Positions 26,454-36,399 are shown, counted from the stretch's first letter. The stretch is 64,000 bases of DNA from Rhizobium sp. CB3090 (GCF_029714285.1 NZ_CP121663.1:1612001-1676000); one strand, 5' to 3'. Made by a program: numbers and translations. The notes: generated from the sequence alone by a model not told the origin.

Positions 26454-29400
26454 ATGTTCAAGAAGGTATTGATCGCCAATCGCGGCGAAATCGCAGTCCG
26501 GATCATCCAAACGTTGAAGCGCATGGGCATCGCCTCCGTCGTCGTCTATTCGGACGCCGATCGTTTTGCCAAGGCGTCGCTGATGGCTGACGAAGCCGTC
26601 AGGCTCGGCCCAGCACCGGCTTCCGAAAGCTATCTCAATATCGACGCCGTCATTGCGGCTTGCAAGGCAACAGGCGCCGAAGCCGTACATCCCGGCTACG
26701 GGTTCCTTTCGGAAAACATCGGCTTTGCCGAGCGGCTGGCGAAGGAAGGCATCGTCTTCATCGGTCCGACGCCGGATAATATCGCCGCCTTCGGGCTCAA
26801 GCACACGGCCCGCGAATTGGCGCGCACAAGCGGCGTACCGCTACTGCCGGGCAGCGGTCTCGTCGAGACTGCCGAGGCGGCGCTCGCGGCGGCCATGGAA
26901 ATCGGCTATCCGGTCATGCTGAAGTCCACAGCCGGCGGCGGCGGCATCGGCATGCAGCTTTGCGAGAATGCCGATAGTCTTAAGGTCGCCTTCGAAAGTG
27001 TGCAGCGCACAGCCAAGGCAAGCTTCGGCGATGCCCGTGTCTATCTCGAACGCTTCGTTTCCAAGGCCCGGCACGTCGAGGTTCAGATCTTCGGCGACGG
27101 CGGCGGCCGCGTGATCGCGCTCGGTGAACGCGACTGCTCGCTGCAGCGCCGGAACCAGAAAGTGATCGAGGAGACGCCTGCTCCCGGTCTTTCGCCTGAG
27201 ATACGGAGGCGCCTGCATGCGGCAGCCGTGGCACTTGGCGCTTCCGCGCGCTATCAATCCGCCGGGACCGTGGAGTTCATCTATGATCCTGCCCGTGAGG
27301 AATTCTATTTCCTCGAGGTCAATACCCGCCTCCAGGTTGAGCACCCGGTCACGGAGGCCGTTTACGGCATCGATCTTGTCGAATGGATGATCCGCCAAGC
27401 CGCCGGCGAGGATGTCATTTCCGGCAGCGAAACCCTCGTCTCTAATGGCGTGGCGATCGAAGCGCGCCTCTACGCCGAGATGCCGCATGCCGGCTTCCGG
27501 CCCAGCGCCGGTCTGCTGACGGAAGTCGTCTTTCCAGCCGGCACGCGTGTCGACGGCTGGATCGAAACGGGCACCGAAGTCACCCCCTTCTACGATCCGA
27601 TGCTTGCCAAGCTAATCGTGACAGCCGAGGATCGACCGACAGCGATTGAGAAACTGAAGAGCGCGCTGGCGGAAAGCTCCATCGCCGGCATCGAGACCAA
27701 TCTGGAATACCTCAAGGCCATAGCAGGCTCCAAGCTGCTGGCGAGCGGCGACGTGGCGACGACGGCACTCAGGGACTTTCCTTTCGTGTCCGATGTGATC
27801 GAAGTTGTGGCGCCGGGCGCGCAGTCGAGCATTCAGGAATTGCCTGGCCGGCTCGGCCTCTGGCATGTCGGCGTGCCGCCGAGCGGCCCGATGGACGAGC
27901 GCTCGTTTCGTCATGCAAACAGGCTCGTCGGCAATGCCGATGAGACCACGGCCCTGGAACTCACTGTTTCCGGGCCTGTGCTCAAGATTTTCTCCGACGT
28001 CACCATTGCGCTTGCCGGCGCCCGCATGCCGATGAGCCTGGACGGCTTGCCCCTGCCGCATGGCGAAGCCGTCAACGCCAGGGCTGGACAGACGCTTGCC
28101 GTCGGTACGATTGAGGGGCCGGGACAGCGCTCCTATCTCGCCGTTGCCGGCGGGTTTTCTGCGCCGGTCATGCTCGGCTCCAGGGCGACCTTTGGCCTGG
28201 GACAGTTCGGAGGTCATGCAACCGGCACGCTCCAGACCGGTCATGTCCTGAGGCTCGCGCGCACCCGGCAGCAACAGACAGAACCTGCAGGCTTGCCCGC
28301 TCCTCTGACCCGCAACTGGGAGGTCGGCGTCCTCTACGGCCCGCACGGCGCGCCGGATTTCTTTCTCGAAGACGATATCGAAACGTTGTTCTCGACCGAA
28401 TACGAGGTGCACTTCAATAGCGCCCGCACCGGCGTCCGTCTGATCGGCCCGGCGCCGAAATGGGCGCGCAGCGACGGAGGCGAAGCCGGCCTTCATCCCT
28501 CCAACCTGCATGATAACGCCTATGCGATCGGCGCGATCGACTTCACGGGCGACATGCCGATCATTCTCGGTCCGGACGGTCCGAGCCTCGGCGGGTTCGT
28601 CTGCCCGGCCGTCATCGCTCGCGATGAGCAATGGAAAATGGGCCAGTTCAAACCCGGCGACAAGATCCGGTTTCGTCCTACGGAACGTGCCGAAGACCCC
28701 ATTGCAGGACCACGGCTGCAGCGCCTCGGCGATGCAGCGGGGTCGGCGATCGTCGGCCAGAGCCGAGAAGGACCCGTGCCCGTCGTCTATCGTCGCCAGG
28801 GCGACGACAATCTGCTGGTCGAATATGGAGCGATGACGCTCGACATCGCACTGCGCCTGCGAGTGCACCTGCTAATGCAGGCGATCGTCGACGCCCGCTT
28901 GCCGGGCATCATCGATCTGACGCCCGGCATCCGCTCGCTGCAAATCCACTATGACGGCACCGCGCTTACCCGCAATCGCCTGCTGGGACTGCTGGCCGAA
29001 ATCGAGGCGAGCCTGCCTGCTGCACAGCAGGTCAAGGTGCCGAGCCGCATCGTGCACCTGCCGCTGTCCTGGAACGACCCGGATGCCGAGCTGGCCATGC
29101 GCAAATATCAGGAACTGGTGCGCCCCAACGCGCCCTGGTGTCCATCCAACATCGAGTTCATCCGCCGCATCAACGGCCTGCCGGATGAACAGGCGGTGCG
29201 CGATATCGTCTTCGGTGCCAGCTATCTGGTGCTTGGCCTCGGCGACGTCTATCTCGGCGCGCCGGTCGCAACGCCGGTCGACCCGCGCCACCGGCTGGTG
29301 ACGACGAAATACAATCCTGCACGCACCTGGACGCCGGAAAATGCCGTCGGCATCGGCGGCGCCTACATGTGCATCTACGGCATGGAGGGGCCGGGCGGAT

Positions 29401-29990
29401 ATCAGCTCTTCGGTCGTACCATCCAGGTTTGGAACAGTTGGCGGCCGACTGCCGTTTTCGCCAAAGATAAGCCGTGGCTGCTCGACTTTTTCGACCAGAT
29501 CCGCTTCTTCCCCGTCAGCCATGAAGAGCTGACCGAAGCTCGCGCCGCCTTCCCGCATGGCGGCTATCCGGTCAGAATTGAGGAAGCCGAATTCTCTTAC
29601 GCCGCCTACGAAGCCGGGCTTACCCGTGAGGCTCCCGCTATAGGCGCCTTCAAGTCCGGGCAGCAGGCAGCATTCGAGGTCGAACGGCAACGCTGGAAGG
29701 AGTTTGGGCTGGATAGCTTCTCCGTTGACGAAAGGTTCGGCTCGGCTCTGGGCGGCGACATACCGGAGGGTTGCTTCGGCGTCGAAAGCGCCGTGCCTGG
29801 CAATGTTTGGAAAATACTCGTCGCGGAAGGCCAGCCGGTTGCAACCGGCGATACATTGGCCATCATCGAGTCGATGAAAATGGAAATCAACGTAACCGCA
29901 CATGCCGCCGGACGCGTCCGTGATCTGCGCGCCGGTCCTGGGCGTAATGTCAAAGCCGGCGATGTGCTGGTCATTCTGGAGGAAATTTGA
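26454..29990 (+). CDS. Guanidine carboxylase (annotated historically as urea carboxylase), biotin-dependent
   Basis: The predicted protein has 1178 residues, the full family length. Start ATG (MFKKVLIANRGEIAVRI) has GTGAGG upstream. Domains are biotin carboxylase N-part (1-110), ATP-grasp (115-325, with KSTAGGGGIG and EVNTRLQVEHPVTE), carboxylase C-part (330-440), two carboxyltransferase subdomains of KipA/KipI type (about 450-1050, first one beginning EVVAPGAQSSIQELPG), and a biotinyl domain with ESMKMEI (biotin Lys about 1142). It uses ATP and bicarbonate to carboxylate the substrate. The riboswitch and the two associated proteins point to guanidine as the true substrate, with urea as a weak one. 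Alignment of the carboxyltransferase active site (reported Asp/Asn switch) would settle it. Confidence 0.9.
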   Translation: MFKKVLIANRGEIAVRIIQTLKRMGIASVVVYSDADRFAKASLMADEAVRLGPAPASESYLNIDAVIAACKATGAEAVHPGYGFLSENIGFAERLAKEGIVFIGPTPDNIAAFGLKHTARELARTSGVPLLPGSGLVETAEAALAAAMEIGYPVMLKSTAGGGGIGMQLCENADSLKVAFESVQRTAKASFGDARVYLERFVSKARHVEVQIFGDGGGRVIALGERDCSLQRRNQKVIEETPAPGLSPEIRRRLHAAAVALGASARYQSAGTVEFIYDPAREEFYFLEVNTRLQVEHPVTEAVYGIDLVEWMIRQAAGEDVISGSETLVSNGVAIEARLYAEMPHAGFRPSAGLLTEVVFPAGTRVDGWIETGTEVTPFYDPMLAKLIVTAEDRPTAIEKLKSALAESSIAGIETNLEYLKAIAGSKLLASGDVATTALRDFPFVSDVIEVVAPGAQSSIQELPGRLGLWHVGVPPSGPMDERSFRHANRLVGNADETTALELTVSGPVLKIFSDVTIALAGARMPMSLDGLPLPHGEAVNARAGQTLAVGTIEGPGQRSYLAVAGGFSAPVMLGSRATFGLGQFGGHATGTLQTGHVLRLARTRQQQTEPAGLPAPLTRNWEVGVLYGPHGAPDFFLEDDIETLFSTEYEVHFNSARTGVRLIGPAPKWARSDGGEAGLHPSNLHDNAYAIGAIDFTGDMPIILGPDGPSLGGFVCPAVIARDEQWKMGQFKPGDKIRFRPTERAEDPIAGPRLQRLGDAAGSAIVGQSREGPVPVVYRRQGDDNLLVEYGAMTLDIALRLRVHLLMQAIVDARLPGIIDLTPGIRSLQIHYDGTALTRNRLLGLLAEIEASLPAAQQVKVPSRIVHLPLSWNDPDAELAMRKYQELVRPNAPWCPSNIEFIRRINGLPDEQAVRDIVFGASYLVLGLGDVYLGAPVATPVDPRHRLVTTKYNPARTWTPENAVGIGGAYMCIYGMEGPGGYQLFGRTIQVWNSWRPTAVFAKDKPWLLDFFDQIRFFPVSHEELTEARAAFPHGGYPVRIEEAEFSYAAYEAGLTREAPAIGAFKSGQQAAFEVERQRWKEFGLDSFSVDERFGSALGGDIPEGCFGVESAVPGNVWKILVAEGQPVATGDTLAIIESMKMEINVTAHAAGRVRDLRAGPGRNVKAGDVLVILEEI

Positions 29991-31801
29991 TGCTTCCCAC
30001 CATTCTCGATCTTGCCTCGCTGAGACATGCCTATACGGCTGGCCTGTCGCCACTGGAGCTAATGGAAGAGATCATCGCGAGGTGCAGGGCATCGGACGAT
30101 CCGGCCATCTTTATCACGATGACGCCCGAGGACGAATTGCGAGCTGCGGCACGTGAGCTGATGGCGCGCGCTCCTGAGCCGAACAGCCTGCCGCTCTGGG
30201 GCATTCCCTTCGCAGTCAAGGACAATATCGACGTCGCGGGCCTGCCCACAACAGCCGCCTGCCCAGCCTTCTCCTATCACCCTCAGGCGGATGCAACGAC
30301 AGTTGCGCGGTTGCGGGCTGCCGGCGCCATCGTCATCGGCAAGACCAATCTCGATCAGTTCGCGACCGGGCTGAACGGTACGCGTTCACCGCATGGCGCG
30401 CCGCGTTCGGTATTTGACCGCAACTACGTTTCCGGCGGCTCCAGCTCGGGTTCGGCTGTCGCCGTCGCCGCTGGTCTGGCAAGCTTTTCGCTCGGCACGG
30501 ACACTGCCGGTTCCGGCCGCGTTCCGGCCGCCTTCAACAATCTCGTCGGCATCAAGCCGACGCCGGGGCTGGTGCCCAATGTCGGCGTGGTGCCGGCCTG
30601 CCGCAGCGTCGACGTCGTCACCATCTTCGCCGCAACGGTCGGCGACGGCATTGCCATCCGCAGGATCATGGAAGGCTATGACGCCCGCGATCCGTTCTCG
30701 CGGCAAGCCTTCCCGGCAAGCCTGCCATCGACACGTCCGCGCATCGGCATTCTCGACGGTGCGGAACGGGAGTTCTATGGCAACAAGGACGTGGAGGCCC
30801 TCTATGACGCGGCAATCGAGCGGGCGCGATCGCTGGGCGCGGTGATCGTGCCTTTCGATTATGCTCCGTTCCGGCAGGCAGCCGAACTGCTCTACAACGG
30901 CCCCTGGGTTGCCGAGCGGCTGGCGGCGGTCAAGGAGTTCCTAGAAACGAATGCCGACGATTTCGACCCGACGGTGCGCGCCATCATCGAAGGAGCAAAA
31001 GCCTACGATGCCGTCGATGCCTTCGAAGGCCGCTACAGGCTGGAAGCATTGCGGCAGAAAACCAAGGCCGAGTGGGAGAAGGTGGATTTCCTGATGCTTC
31101 CGACGTCGCCCACCACCTACACCGTCGAGGAGATGCAGGCGGACCCGATCGTCAAGAACAGCCACTTCGGTCGCTATACCAACTTTGCCAACCTGCTCGA
31201 TTGCGCGGCGATCGCCATTCCCGCCGGCTTTGACGCCAACGGCCACCTGCCGGCGGGTGTGATGCTGGTGGGGCCTGCCTTCACCGACGATGCGCTGGGC
31301 CCCTTCGCTGACGCCATGCATCGGGCGCTGAACACCGGGATGGGCAAAGACCGCAAAGCCACGCTGCCGGAGGCAAGCCGCCTGGCGCCCCTGGCCGACG
31401 AGTTTGTTCCGATCGTAGTCGTCGGCGCGCATCTGACGGATATGCCGCTGAACCATGAGCTGACGCGACCGGGGGGATATAGATTGAGAACTGGGCGGAC
31501 GGACGGCAGCTATCGCCTCTTTGCTCTCCCCGGCACGATCCCGCCAAAGCCGGGGCTGGTGCGCGATCCGGGCTTTACGGGCAATGGCGTGGAGATTGAA
31601 GTCTGGGCGCTTCCGCCTGCGGCATTCGCGCGCTTCGTTCAGAATATCCCGGCGCCGCTTGGCGTGGGCAAGATCACGCTCGACGACGGAAGCAGCGTCA
31701 CAGGTTTTCTCTGCGAGGTCCACGCCATCACCGGGGGCCGCGAGATCACAGAGTTCGGCGGCTGGCGCAACTATATCCGCGCCGCCGGCACGAGTGCTTG
31801 A
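29990..31801 (+). CDS. atzF: Allophanate hydrolase (amidase-signature family)
   Basis: The predicted protein has 603 residues. The ATG overlaps the carboxylase stop (TGATG) and has GGAGG upstream. Residues 1-440 are an amidase-signature domain with the Ser-cisSer-Lys triad at K77 (KDNIDV), S151 (GGSSSGSA) and S175 (TAGSGR). Residues about 460-600 are the allophanate-hydrolase C-terminal domain. It splits allophanate to ammonia and carbon dioxide. It ends the guanidine operon and could also drain allophanate from the biuret hydrolase encoded 4.6 kb downstream. Confidence 0.9.
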   Translation: MLPTILDLASLRHAYTAGLSPLELMEEIIARCRASDDPAIFITMTPEDELRAAARELMARAPEPNSLPLWGIPFAVKDNIDVAGLPTTAACPAFSYHPQADATTVARLRAAGAIVIGKTNLDQFATGLNGTRSPHGAPRSVFDRNYVSGGSSSGSAVAVAAGLASFSLGTDTAGSGRVPAAFNNLVGIKPTPGLVPNVGVVPACRSVDVVTIFAATVGDGIAIRRIMEGYDARDPFSRQAFPASLPSTRPRIGILDGAEREFYGNKDVEALYDAAIERARSLGAVIVPFDYAPFRQAAELLYNGPWVAERLAAVKEFLETNADDFDPTVRAIIEGAKAYDAVDAFEGRYRLEALRQKTKAEWEKVDFLMLPTSPTTYTVEEMQADPIVKNSHFGRYTNFANLLDCAAIAIPAGFDANGHLPAGVMLVGPAFTDDALGPFADAMHRALNTGMGKDRKATLPEASRLAPLADEFVPIVVVGAHLTDMPLNHELTRPGGYRLRTGRTDGSYRLFALPGTIPPKPGLVRDPGFTGNGVEIEVWALPPAAFARFVQNIPAPLGVGKITLDDGSSVTGFLCEVHAITGGREITEFGGWRNYIRAAGTSA

Positions 31802-32068
31802 GCGAGGAACGGCTAGATGAGCGAGCTTTGGTCAAAGGCAATGCAATTCCTTCTCCAAGGTCTGATTGCAAGGACTCACGCTATCGGCAGCTGCCGTTCC
31901 ACCAGAGGCAACTCTCATGCGCAAAAGATTTGTGCTGAAGATTCTTGATTCATCCGATATTCGTTGGAGGCATTGGACAAGTTCGTCATGACCGCCTTGA
32001 ATGCCGCAAACAGTTGCGATGGTGCGGCCATCGTGACTTTTTGTCTTTCGGATCTGAGACGGAGAATT
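31802..32068. other. Intergenic between convergent genes, no firm gene
   Basis: This stretch separates allophanate hydrolase from the GntR gene. A 43-codon frame starts at 31817 with GAGGAA upstream but has no recognisable family. A 12-bp palindrome, CGGCAGCTGCCG, lies at 31885-31896; it has no loop and is not a terminator. Confidence 0.4.
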
Positions 32069-32761
32069 CTAGGCGTCGAGCCCGCTTGGCCTTCCGGCTG
32101 TTGCAAACACTGCGCTGGCATCGCTGACAATTTCCACATGCGAATATGCCGCCTGCGCGGCGGCAGCCCCGTCCGCTCGCATGATCGCGGTCACGATCCG
32201 GCCATGCTCCTCATAGGACTTTGCCAGGCGCCCGGGCAGACGAAACTGTGCCCGCCGAAAGGGGGCGAGCCGCGCCCGTGTCTGAATTACCATCTCAAAA
32301 ATATGATCATTATGCGCACCGCGATAAAGCCGGGTGTGGAACTCGGTATTGTGAGCCGAATATTTCTCTTCCGCGCCGGTATGAACGAGCCTCATCGATG
32401 CCTTGTGCTCCAGCTCCAGCATGTGCCGTTCATCGACTGTCATACGCTCGGCCGAGAGCCTGGCGCAGATCGCTTCGAGCTCGGCCATCGCCTCGAACAT
32501 GGAATGCAGATAGGTCTCGGTCACGTTGGTGACGACGGCACTCCGGTTCGGCTCCCGATCGACAAGCCCCATCGCCCCAAGTTCACGGAGCGCCTCACGC
32601 ACCGGTGTGCGCGACACGTCGAAACGGGCGGCTAGCGAGACCTCATCAAGCTTGTCGCCTGGCAGCATCTGCCCGGTAACGATCATGTCGGCAATCGCCC
32701 GGACCATCTGTTCAACCGTCGTTCCTGCTCTGACGAGCTCTCTGCGTCTGACCTGTTTCAA
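32069..32761 (-). CDS. GntR-family regulator with FCD effector domain
   Basis: The predicted protein has about 230 residues. The N-terminal winged helix is clear (MLPGDKLDEVSLAARFDVSRTPVREALREL, residues about 33-62, given here as its hallmark), and the C-terminal 150 residues are an all-helical FCD domain with acidic/His metal- or ligand-site residues. The start is uncertain: a TTG at 32761 keeps the first helix, while the first ATG (about codon 19) would cut it. It is divergent from the BMP-type importer and biuret hydrolase genes, so it most likely represses them until a substrate-derived effector binds. Confidence 0.85.
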   Translation of the reverse strand: MKQVRRRELVRAGTTVEQMVRAIADMIVTGQMLPGDKLDEVSLAARFDVSRTPVREALRELGAMGLVDREPNRSAVVTNVTETYLHSMFEAMAELEAICARLSAERMTVDERHMLELEHKASMRLVHTGAEEKYSAHNTEFHTRLYRGAHNDHIFEMVIQTRARLAPFRRAQFRLPGRLAKSYEEHGRIVTAIMRADGAAAAQAAYSHVEIVSDASAVFATAGRPSGLDA

Positions 32762-33094
32762 GAAACAATTCTACTTTGTTACCCACTGCACACACATGCA
32801 TCGCTCGGATCGCAAAGTCAAATACAACTGTAACCAATTGATATTTTTTATCAAAATCTGAATATCGAGAATTATCCGAAGAATTCTTGAGCGGTCGACG
32901 TAATTGCAAGGCAATTTTGTAGGCGATGCATAAATTTTAATCCGTTATCTGACCTACATTGCATGCACTTTTCACCGAGTCTTACAGATTCAAAAATTTT
33001 ATATGCAAAATCAATAGAATAAAAATTGGCACAGCCATTGCATACACTTTTCGTAGCCAATTGAACCGATAAACCGCCTTAGGGGAGAATTCCG
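32762..33094. promoter_or_regulatory. Divergent regulatory region with paired candidate GntR sites
   Basis: This AT-rich 333-bp spacer holds no gene. ATTGCATGCACTTTTC at 32958-32973 and ATTGCATACACTTTTC at 33037-33052 differ by one base and lie 79 bp apart; the second is 43 bp before the importer start. TGCATACA/TGCATGCA cores are typical of FCD-type GntR operators. A related ATGCATCG lies at about 32797-32804, close to the regulator's own start. Confidence 0.5.
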
Positions 33095-34222
33095 ATGACC
33101 AACCTCCTTTCCATGAACCGTCGTCATTTCCTTCAAGCTTCTGCCGCCATTGCCGTAGTCGGCGCAGCACCCGGCCTCCTCTCCTCCCGCGCACTCGCGC
33201 AGACCGCTCTCACCGTGGGTTTCATCTATGTCGGCCCGAAGGATGATTATGGCTATAACCAGGCGCATGCCGAGGGTGCGGCCGCCATCAAGGCGCTGCC
33301 TGGCATCACCGTCGTCGAAGAAGAGAACGTGCCTGAAACGGTCGACGTCCAGAAGACGATGGAATCGATGATCAACCTTGATGGCGCGACTCTGCTCTTC
33401 CCGACCTCCTTCGGCTATTTCGACCCGCACATGCTGGTCATGGCTGCGAAATACCCCGACATCCAATTCCGCCATTGCGGCGGCCTGTGGCAGGAAGGCA
33501 AGCACCCGGCCAATACCGGCTCCTATTTCGGCTATATTTTCCAGGGCCAGTATCTGAACGGCATCGCCGCCGGCCACGCGACGAAGAGCAAGAAGATCGG
33601 TTTCGTCGCCGCCAAGCCGATCCCGCAGGTGCTGCAGAACATCAATGCCTTTCTGCTTGGCGCACGCACGGTTGATCCAACCATCATCTGCCAGGTGATC
33701 TTCACCGGCGAGTGGTCGCTCGCCGTCAAGGAGGCCGAAGCAACCAACGCGCTAGTCGACCAGGGTGCCGATGTCGTCACCTGCCACGTCGACAGCCCGA
33801 AAGTGGTCGTCGAAACGGCCGCCGGCCGTGGTGCCTTCGTCTGCGGCTACCACGCCAATCAGAGCCCGCTTGCGCCTGAGAAATATCTCACGGGCGCCGA
33901 ATGGGCCTGGGGAAATGTCTATAGCGACTTCGTCAAGAAGGCGCAGGCCGGCGAAAAGCTCGGCAATTTCGTACGTGGCGGTCTGAAAGACGGCTTCGTG
34001 AAAATGAGCGCGCTTGGTCCCGGCGTTTCCGAGGCCGGTCGCAAGGCATTCGAAGCGGCACATGCCGACATGATGAAGGGCGGCTTCTCGGTCTTTAAGG
34101 GACCGCTGAAGGACAACAAGGGCAACACAGTCGTCGCGGCCGGCAAGAGCTACGCGGAAGATGCGATCGAGCTCGAAAGCATGAACTACCTGGTCGAGGG
34201 CGTCGTCGGGTCCACGGCGTAA
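33095..34222 (+). CDS. BMP-family ABC substrate-binding protein
   Basis: The predicted protein has 375 residues; AGGGGAG lies before the ATG. A twin-arginine-type signal (MNRRHFLQASAA) ends near ALAQ (about residue 36), suggesting Tat export. The mature part is a BMP/PnrA-like type I binding fold, as seen in GFIYVGPKDDYGYNQAH and the later DVVTCHVDSPKV and GYHANQS. Known relatives bind nucleosides or other small N-rich compounds. The gene leads an operon with biuret hydrolase, so biuret, triuret or a related ureido compound is a plausible ligand. Confidence 0.87.
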   Translation: MTNLLSMNRRHFLQASAAIAVVGAAPGLLSSRALAQTALTVGFIYVGPKDDYGYNQAHAEGAAAIKALPGITVVEEENVPETVDVQKTMESMINLDGATLLFPTSFGYFDPHMLVMAAKYPDIQFRHCGGLWQEGKHPANTGSYFGYIFQGQYLNGIAAGHATKSKKIGFVAAKPIPQVLQNINAFLLGARTVDPTIICQVIFTGEWSLAVKEAEATNALVDQGADVVTCHVDSPKVVVETAAGRGAFVCGYHANQSPLAPEKYLTGAEWAWGNVYSDFVKKAQAGEKLGNFVRGGLKDGFVKMSALGPGVSEAGRKAFEAAHADMMKGGFSVFKGPLKDNKGNTVVAAGKSYAEDAIELESMNYLVEGVVGSTA

Positions 34223-34242
34223 ACTGAGAAGAGAGAAGCGCC

Positions 34243-35373
34243 ATGACCGTCCAGGCCAATGATCCCGCAATATCAATTGCCTCCGACAAGCCGGCTTTGC
34301 TGCGCCCCATCCTCGAATGGATCGCGCGGCAGGCCGAGCCGATCGTCATCGGCATTGGAGCCATTCTGATCGGTCTCGTGCTCTTCTCCGTCTTCATCAC
34401 GGCAGTCGGCAAATCGCCGGCCATGCTCTTCCAACTCATGTACACCGGCGGCTTCGGCAACTGGTTTTCGGTGCAGAACAGCTTAAGCCGTGCCGCACCC
34501 CTGCTCCTGACGGCACTCTGCGTCGCGCTGCCCGCCCGCCTCGGCCTCGTTATCATCGGTGGGGAAGGAGCGGTCGTGCTGGGCGGCGTTGCTGCTGCGG
34601 CCACGGCCATGCCGCTCGTCGGCGCGGCGCCTGTCTTCCTGACCCTTATTCTCATGGCGATCGCTGCCATGACAGTCGGCGGCATCTGGATTGGCATAGC
34701 GGGCTTCCTGCGTCACTATCGCGGCGTTAACGAGACTATCTCCTCGCTGTTGCTCTCCTACATCGCCATCGCCCTGATGAACCAGTTCGTCGAAGGGCCG
34801 CTGCGCGATCCGGCAAGCCTTAACAAGCCCTCCACCAAGCCGCTGCCGCATGACTATATGCTAGGCAACATCCCCGGCATGGATGTGCACTGGGGCCTTG
34901 TCATCGGCATCTTTGCCTGCATTCTCTCCTGGGTTCTCATCGAGGTGACGAGCTTTGGTTTCGCGGCACGCATTGCTGGCGGCAACGTGCGTGCCGCCCA
35001 AATCCAGGGTTTGCCGGTCGGCAGGTTGATCGCCGGCTTTACCGCAATTGCCGGCAGTTTCGCGGGGCTTGCCGGCATGATCGAGGTCGTAGCCGTGCAG
35101 GGGAGCGCCAATGCCTCGCTTGCCGCAGGTTACGGTTATACCGGAATTCTCGTCGCCTTCCTCGCCCGCCACAATCCGCTGGCGATCATCCCCGTTGCGA
35201 TCTTGCTGGGCGGTATCGGTGCTTCGGGTGGCCTCATCCAGCGCCGCATGGGCCTGCCCGATGCCACGGTACTGGTGCTGCAGGGCACGCTCTTCATCGT
35301 CATCCTCTTCTGCGAAACCTTCTACGGGCGCTTCAAGATCTTCAATCCCGACCTCTGGAAAAGGAGCCTCTGA
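34243..35373 (+). CDS. ABC transporter permease (BMP/nucleoside-type importer, first subunit)
   Basis: The predicted protein has 376 residues, with eight to ten membrane segments of the BPD_transp_2 family; the segment ARLGLVIIGGEGAVVLGGVAA is characteristic of YufP-type permeases. A GAGAG ribosome site precedes the ATG. The stop overlaps the start of the next permease (TGATG). It forms a heterodimeric channel with the next gene product. Confidence 0.87.
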   Translation: MTVQANDPAISIASDKPALLRPILEWIARQAEPIVIGIGAILIGLVLFSVFITAVGKSPAMLFQLMYTGGFGNWFSVQNSLSRAAPLLLTALCVALPARLGLVIIGGEGAVVLGGVAAAATAMPLVGAAPVFLTLILMAIAAMTVGGIWIGIAGFLRHYRGVNETISSLLLSYIAIALMNQFVEGPLRDPASLNKPSTKPLPHDYMLGNIPGMDVHWGLVIGIFACILSWVLIEVTSFGFAARIAGGNVRAAQIQGLPVGRLIAGFTAIAGSFAGLAGMIEVVAVQGSANASLAAGYGYTGILVAFLARHNPLAIIPVAILLGGIGASGGLIQRRMGLPDATVLVLQGTLFIVILFCETFYGRFKIFNPDLWKRSL

Positions 35374-36299
35374 TGGAAGAGACAGGCATCGGCGTCTGGG
35401 GCGTGCCGCTGGCGATCCTGGCGGGCGGCATCCGCGTTTCCACCCCCTTCATCTTCGTCAGCCTTGGCGAGACGATCACCGAACGCTCTGGCCGTATCAA
35501 TCTCGGCCTGGAAGGCACGTTGGTCTTCGGCGCGATGACGGCCTACGCAGTCGCCGTCATGACCAACTCGCCCTGGCTCGGCGTGCTCGTCGCGATGGCG
35601 ACCGGCGCCATTTTCGGCCTCGTTCATGGCTGGATCTGCAAATGGCCGAAGGTAAACGACATCGCGATCGGCATTGCCATGATGCAGTTCGGCCTGGGCC
35701 TCGCCTTCTTCCTCGGCAAGTCCTTCATCCAGCCGGCAGCACCGCACCTTCCGGCTATCCCGCTCGGCTTCTGGTCCGGCCTGCCGCAGATTCAGGCGGC
35801 GTTGAACATCAATGTGCTCTTTATTATCGGCGCCTTGCTCGCCTTCATGCTCCGGTGGGCTTTCCGCAATACCCGCGTCGGCCTCATCCTGCGCGTCGTT
35901 GGCGACAGCACGGATGCGGCGCGCGCCATGGGCATCAACCCGGATCGCGTACGTCTGCTCGCCACCGCCGTCGGCGGTTCGTTGGCGGCGATCGGCGGCG
36001 CCTACCTCTCACTCTATTATCCCGGCTCCTGGAACGAGGGCATCTCCTCCGGGCAAGGGCTAATGGCCGTGGCGCTCGTCATCTTCGCCCGCTGGAACCC
36101 GATCGGTTGCTTTCTTGCCGCCTTGCTCTTCGGCGGCGCCGGCGCGCTCGGACCGGCGCTGCAATCGGTCGGGGTCACCCAAGGCTATTATCTATTCTAC
36201 GCCGCGCCTTACGTGCTTACGCTCGTCATCATGATCGTCACCTCCTCGCCCACCCGCTCGCTATCGGGTGCGCCGGGCGCGTTATCTCTGATGAAATAA
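35373..36299 (+). CDS. ABC transporter permease (BMP/nucleoside-type importer, second subunit)
   Basis: The predicted protein has 308 residues, also BPD_transp_2, with about eight membrane segments and the conserved GETITERSGRINLGLEG motif near the N-terminus typical of YufQ-type subunits. It is translated from the TGATG overlap with the preceding permease. AGGAGGG just after its stop leads into a tiny ORF and then biuH. Confidence 0.88.
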   Translation: MEETGIGVWGVPLAILAGGIRVSTPFIFVSLGETITERSGRINLGLEGTLVFGAMTAYAVAVMTNSPWLGVLVAMATGAIFGLVHGWICKWPKVNDIAIGIAMMQFGLGLAFFLGKSFIQPAAPHLPAIPLGFWSGLPQIQAALNINVLFIIGALLAFMLRWAFRNTRVGLILRVVGDSTDAARAMGINPDRVRLLATAVGGSLAAIGGAYLSLYYPGSWNEGISSGQGLMAVALVIFARWNPIGCFLAALLFGGAGALGPALQSVGVTQGYYLFYAAPYVLTLVIMIVTSSPTRSLSGAPGALSLMK

Positions 36300-36312
36300 G
36301 GAGGGAACAGCC

Positions 36313-36387
36313 ATGTTCAGCCTCGGCGCATTGAACGGATCGAAGCGGCCGAACCGCTGCGGCAAAACATGCAACTCGGGTGAATAG
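36313..36387 (+). CDS. Possible 24-residue small ORF before biuH
   Basis: An ATG nine bases after AGGAGGG opens a 24-codon frame ending TAG 12 bases before the biuH ATG. The peptide is basic with two Cys (NRCGKTCNSG). It has a better ribosome site than biuH itself, so it may be a leader that couples translation or an unrecognised small protein. It could also be chance; no family is known to me. Confidence 0.35.
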   Translation: MFSLGALNGSKRPNRCGKTCNSGE

Positions 36388-36399
36388 GAGAAGAAGACG

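Noticed and set aside
26454..29990. Plain urea carboxylase for urea use
   Set aside because: The guanidine-I riboswitch and the paired associated proteins favour guanidine as substrate; urea remains only a secondary possibility.
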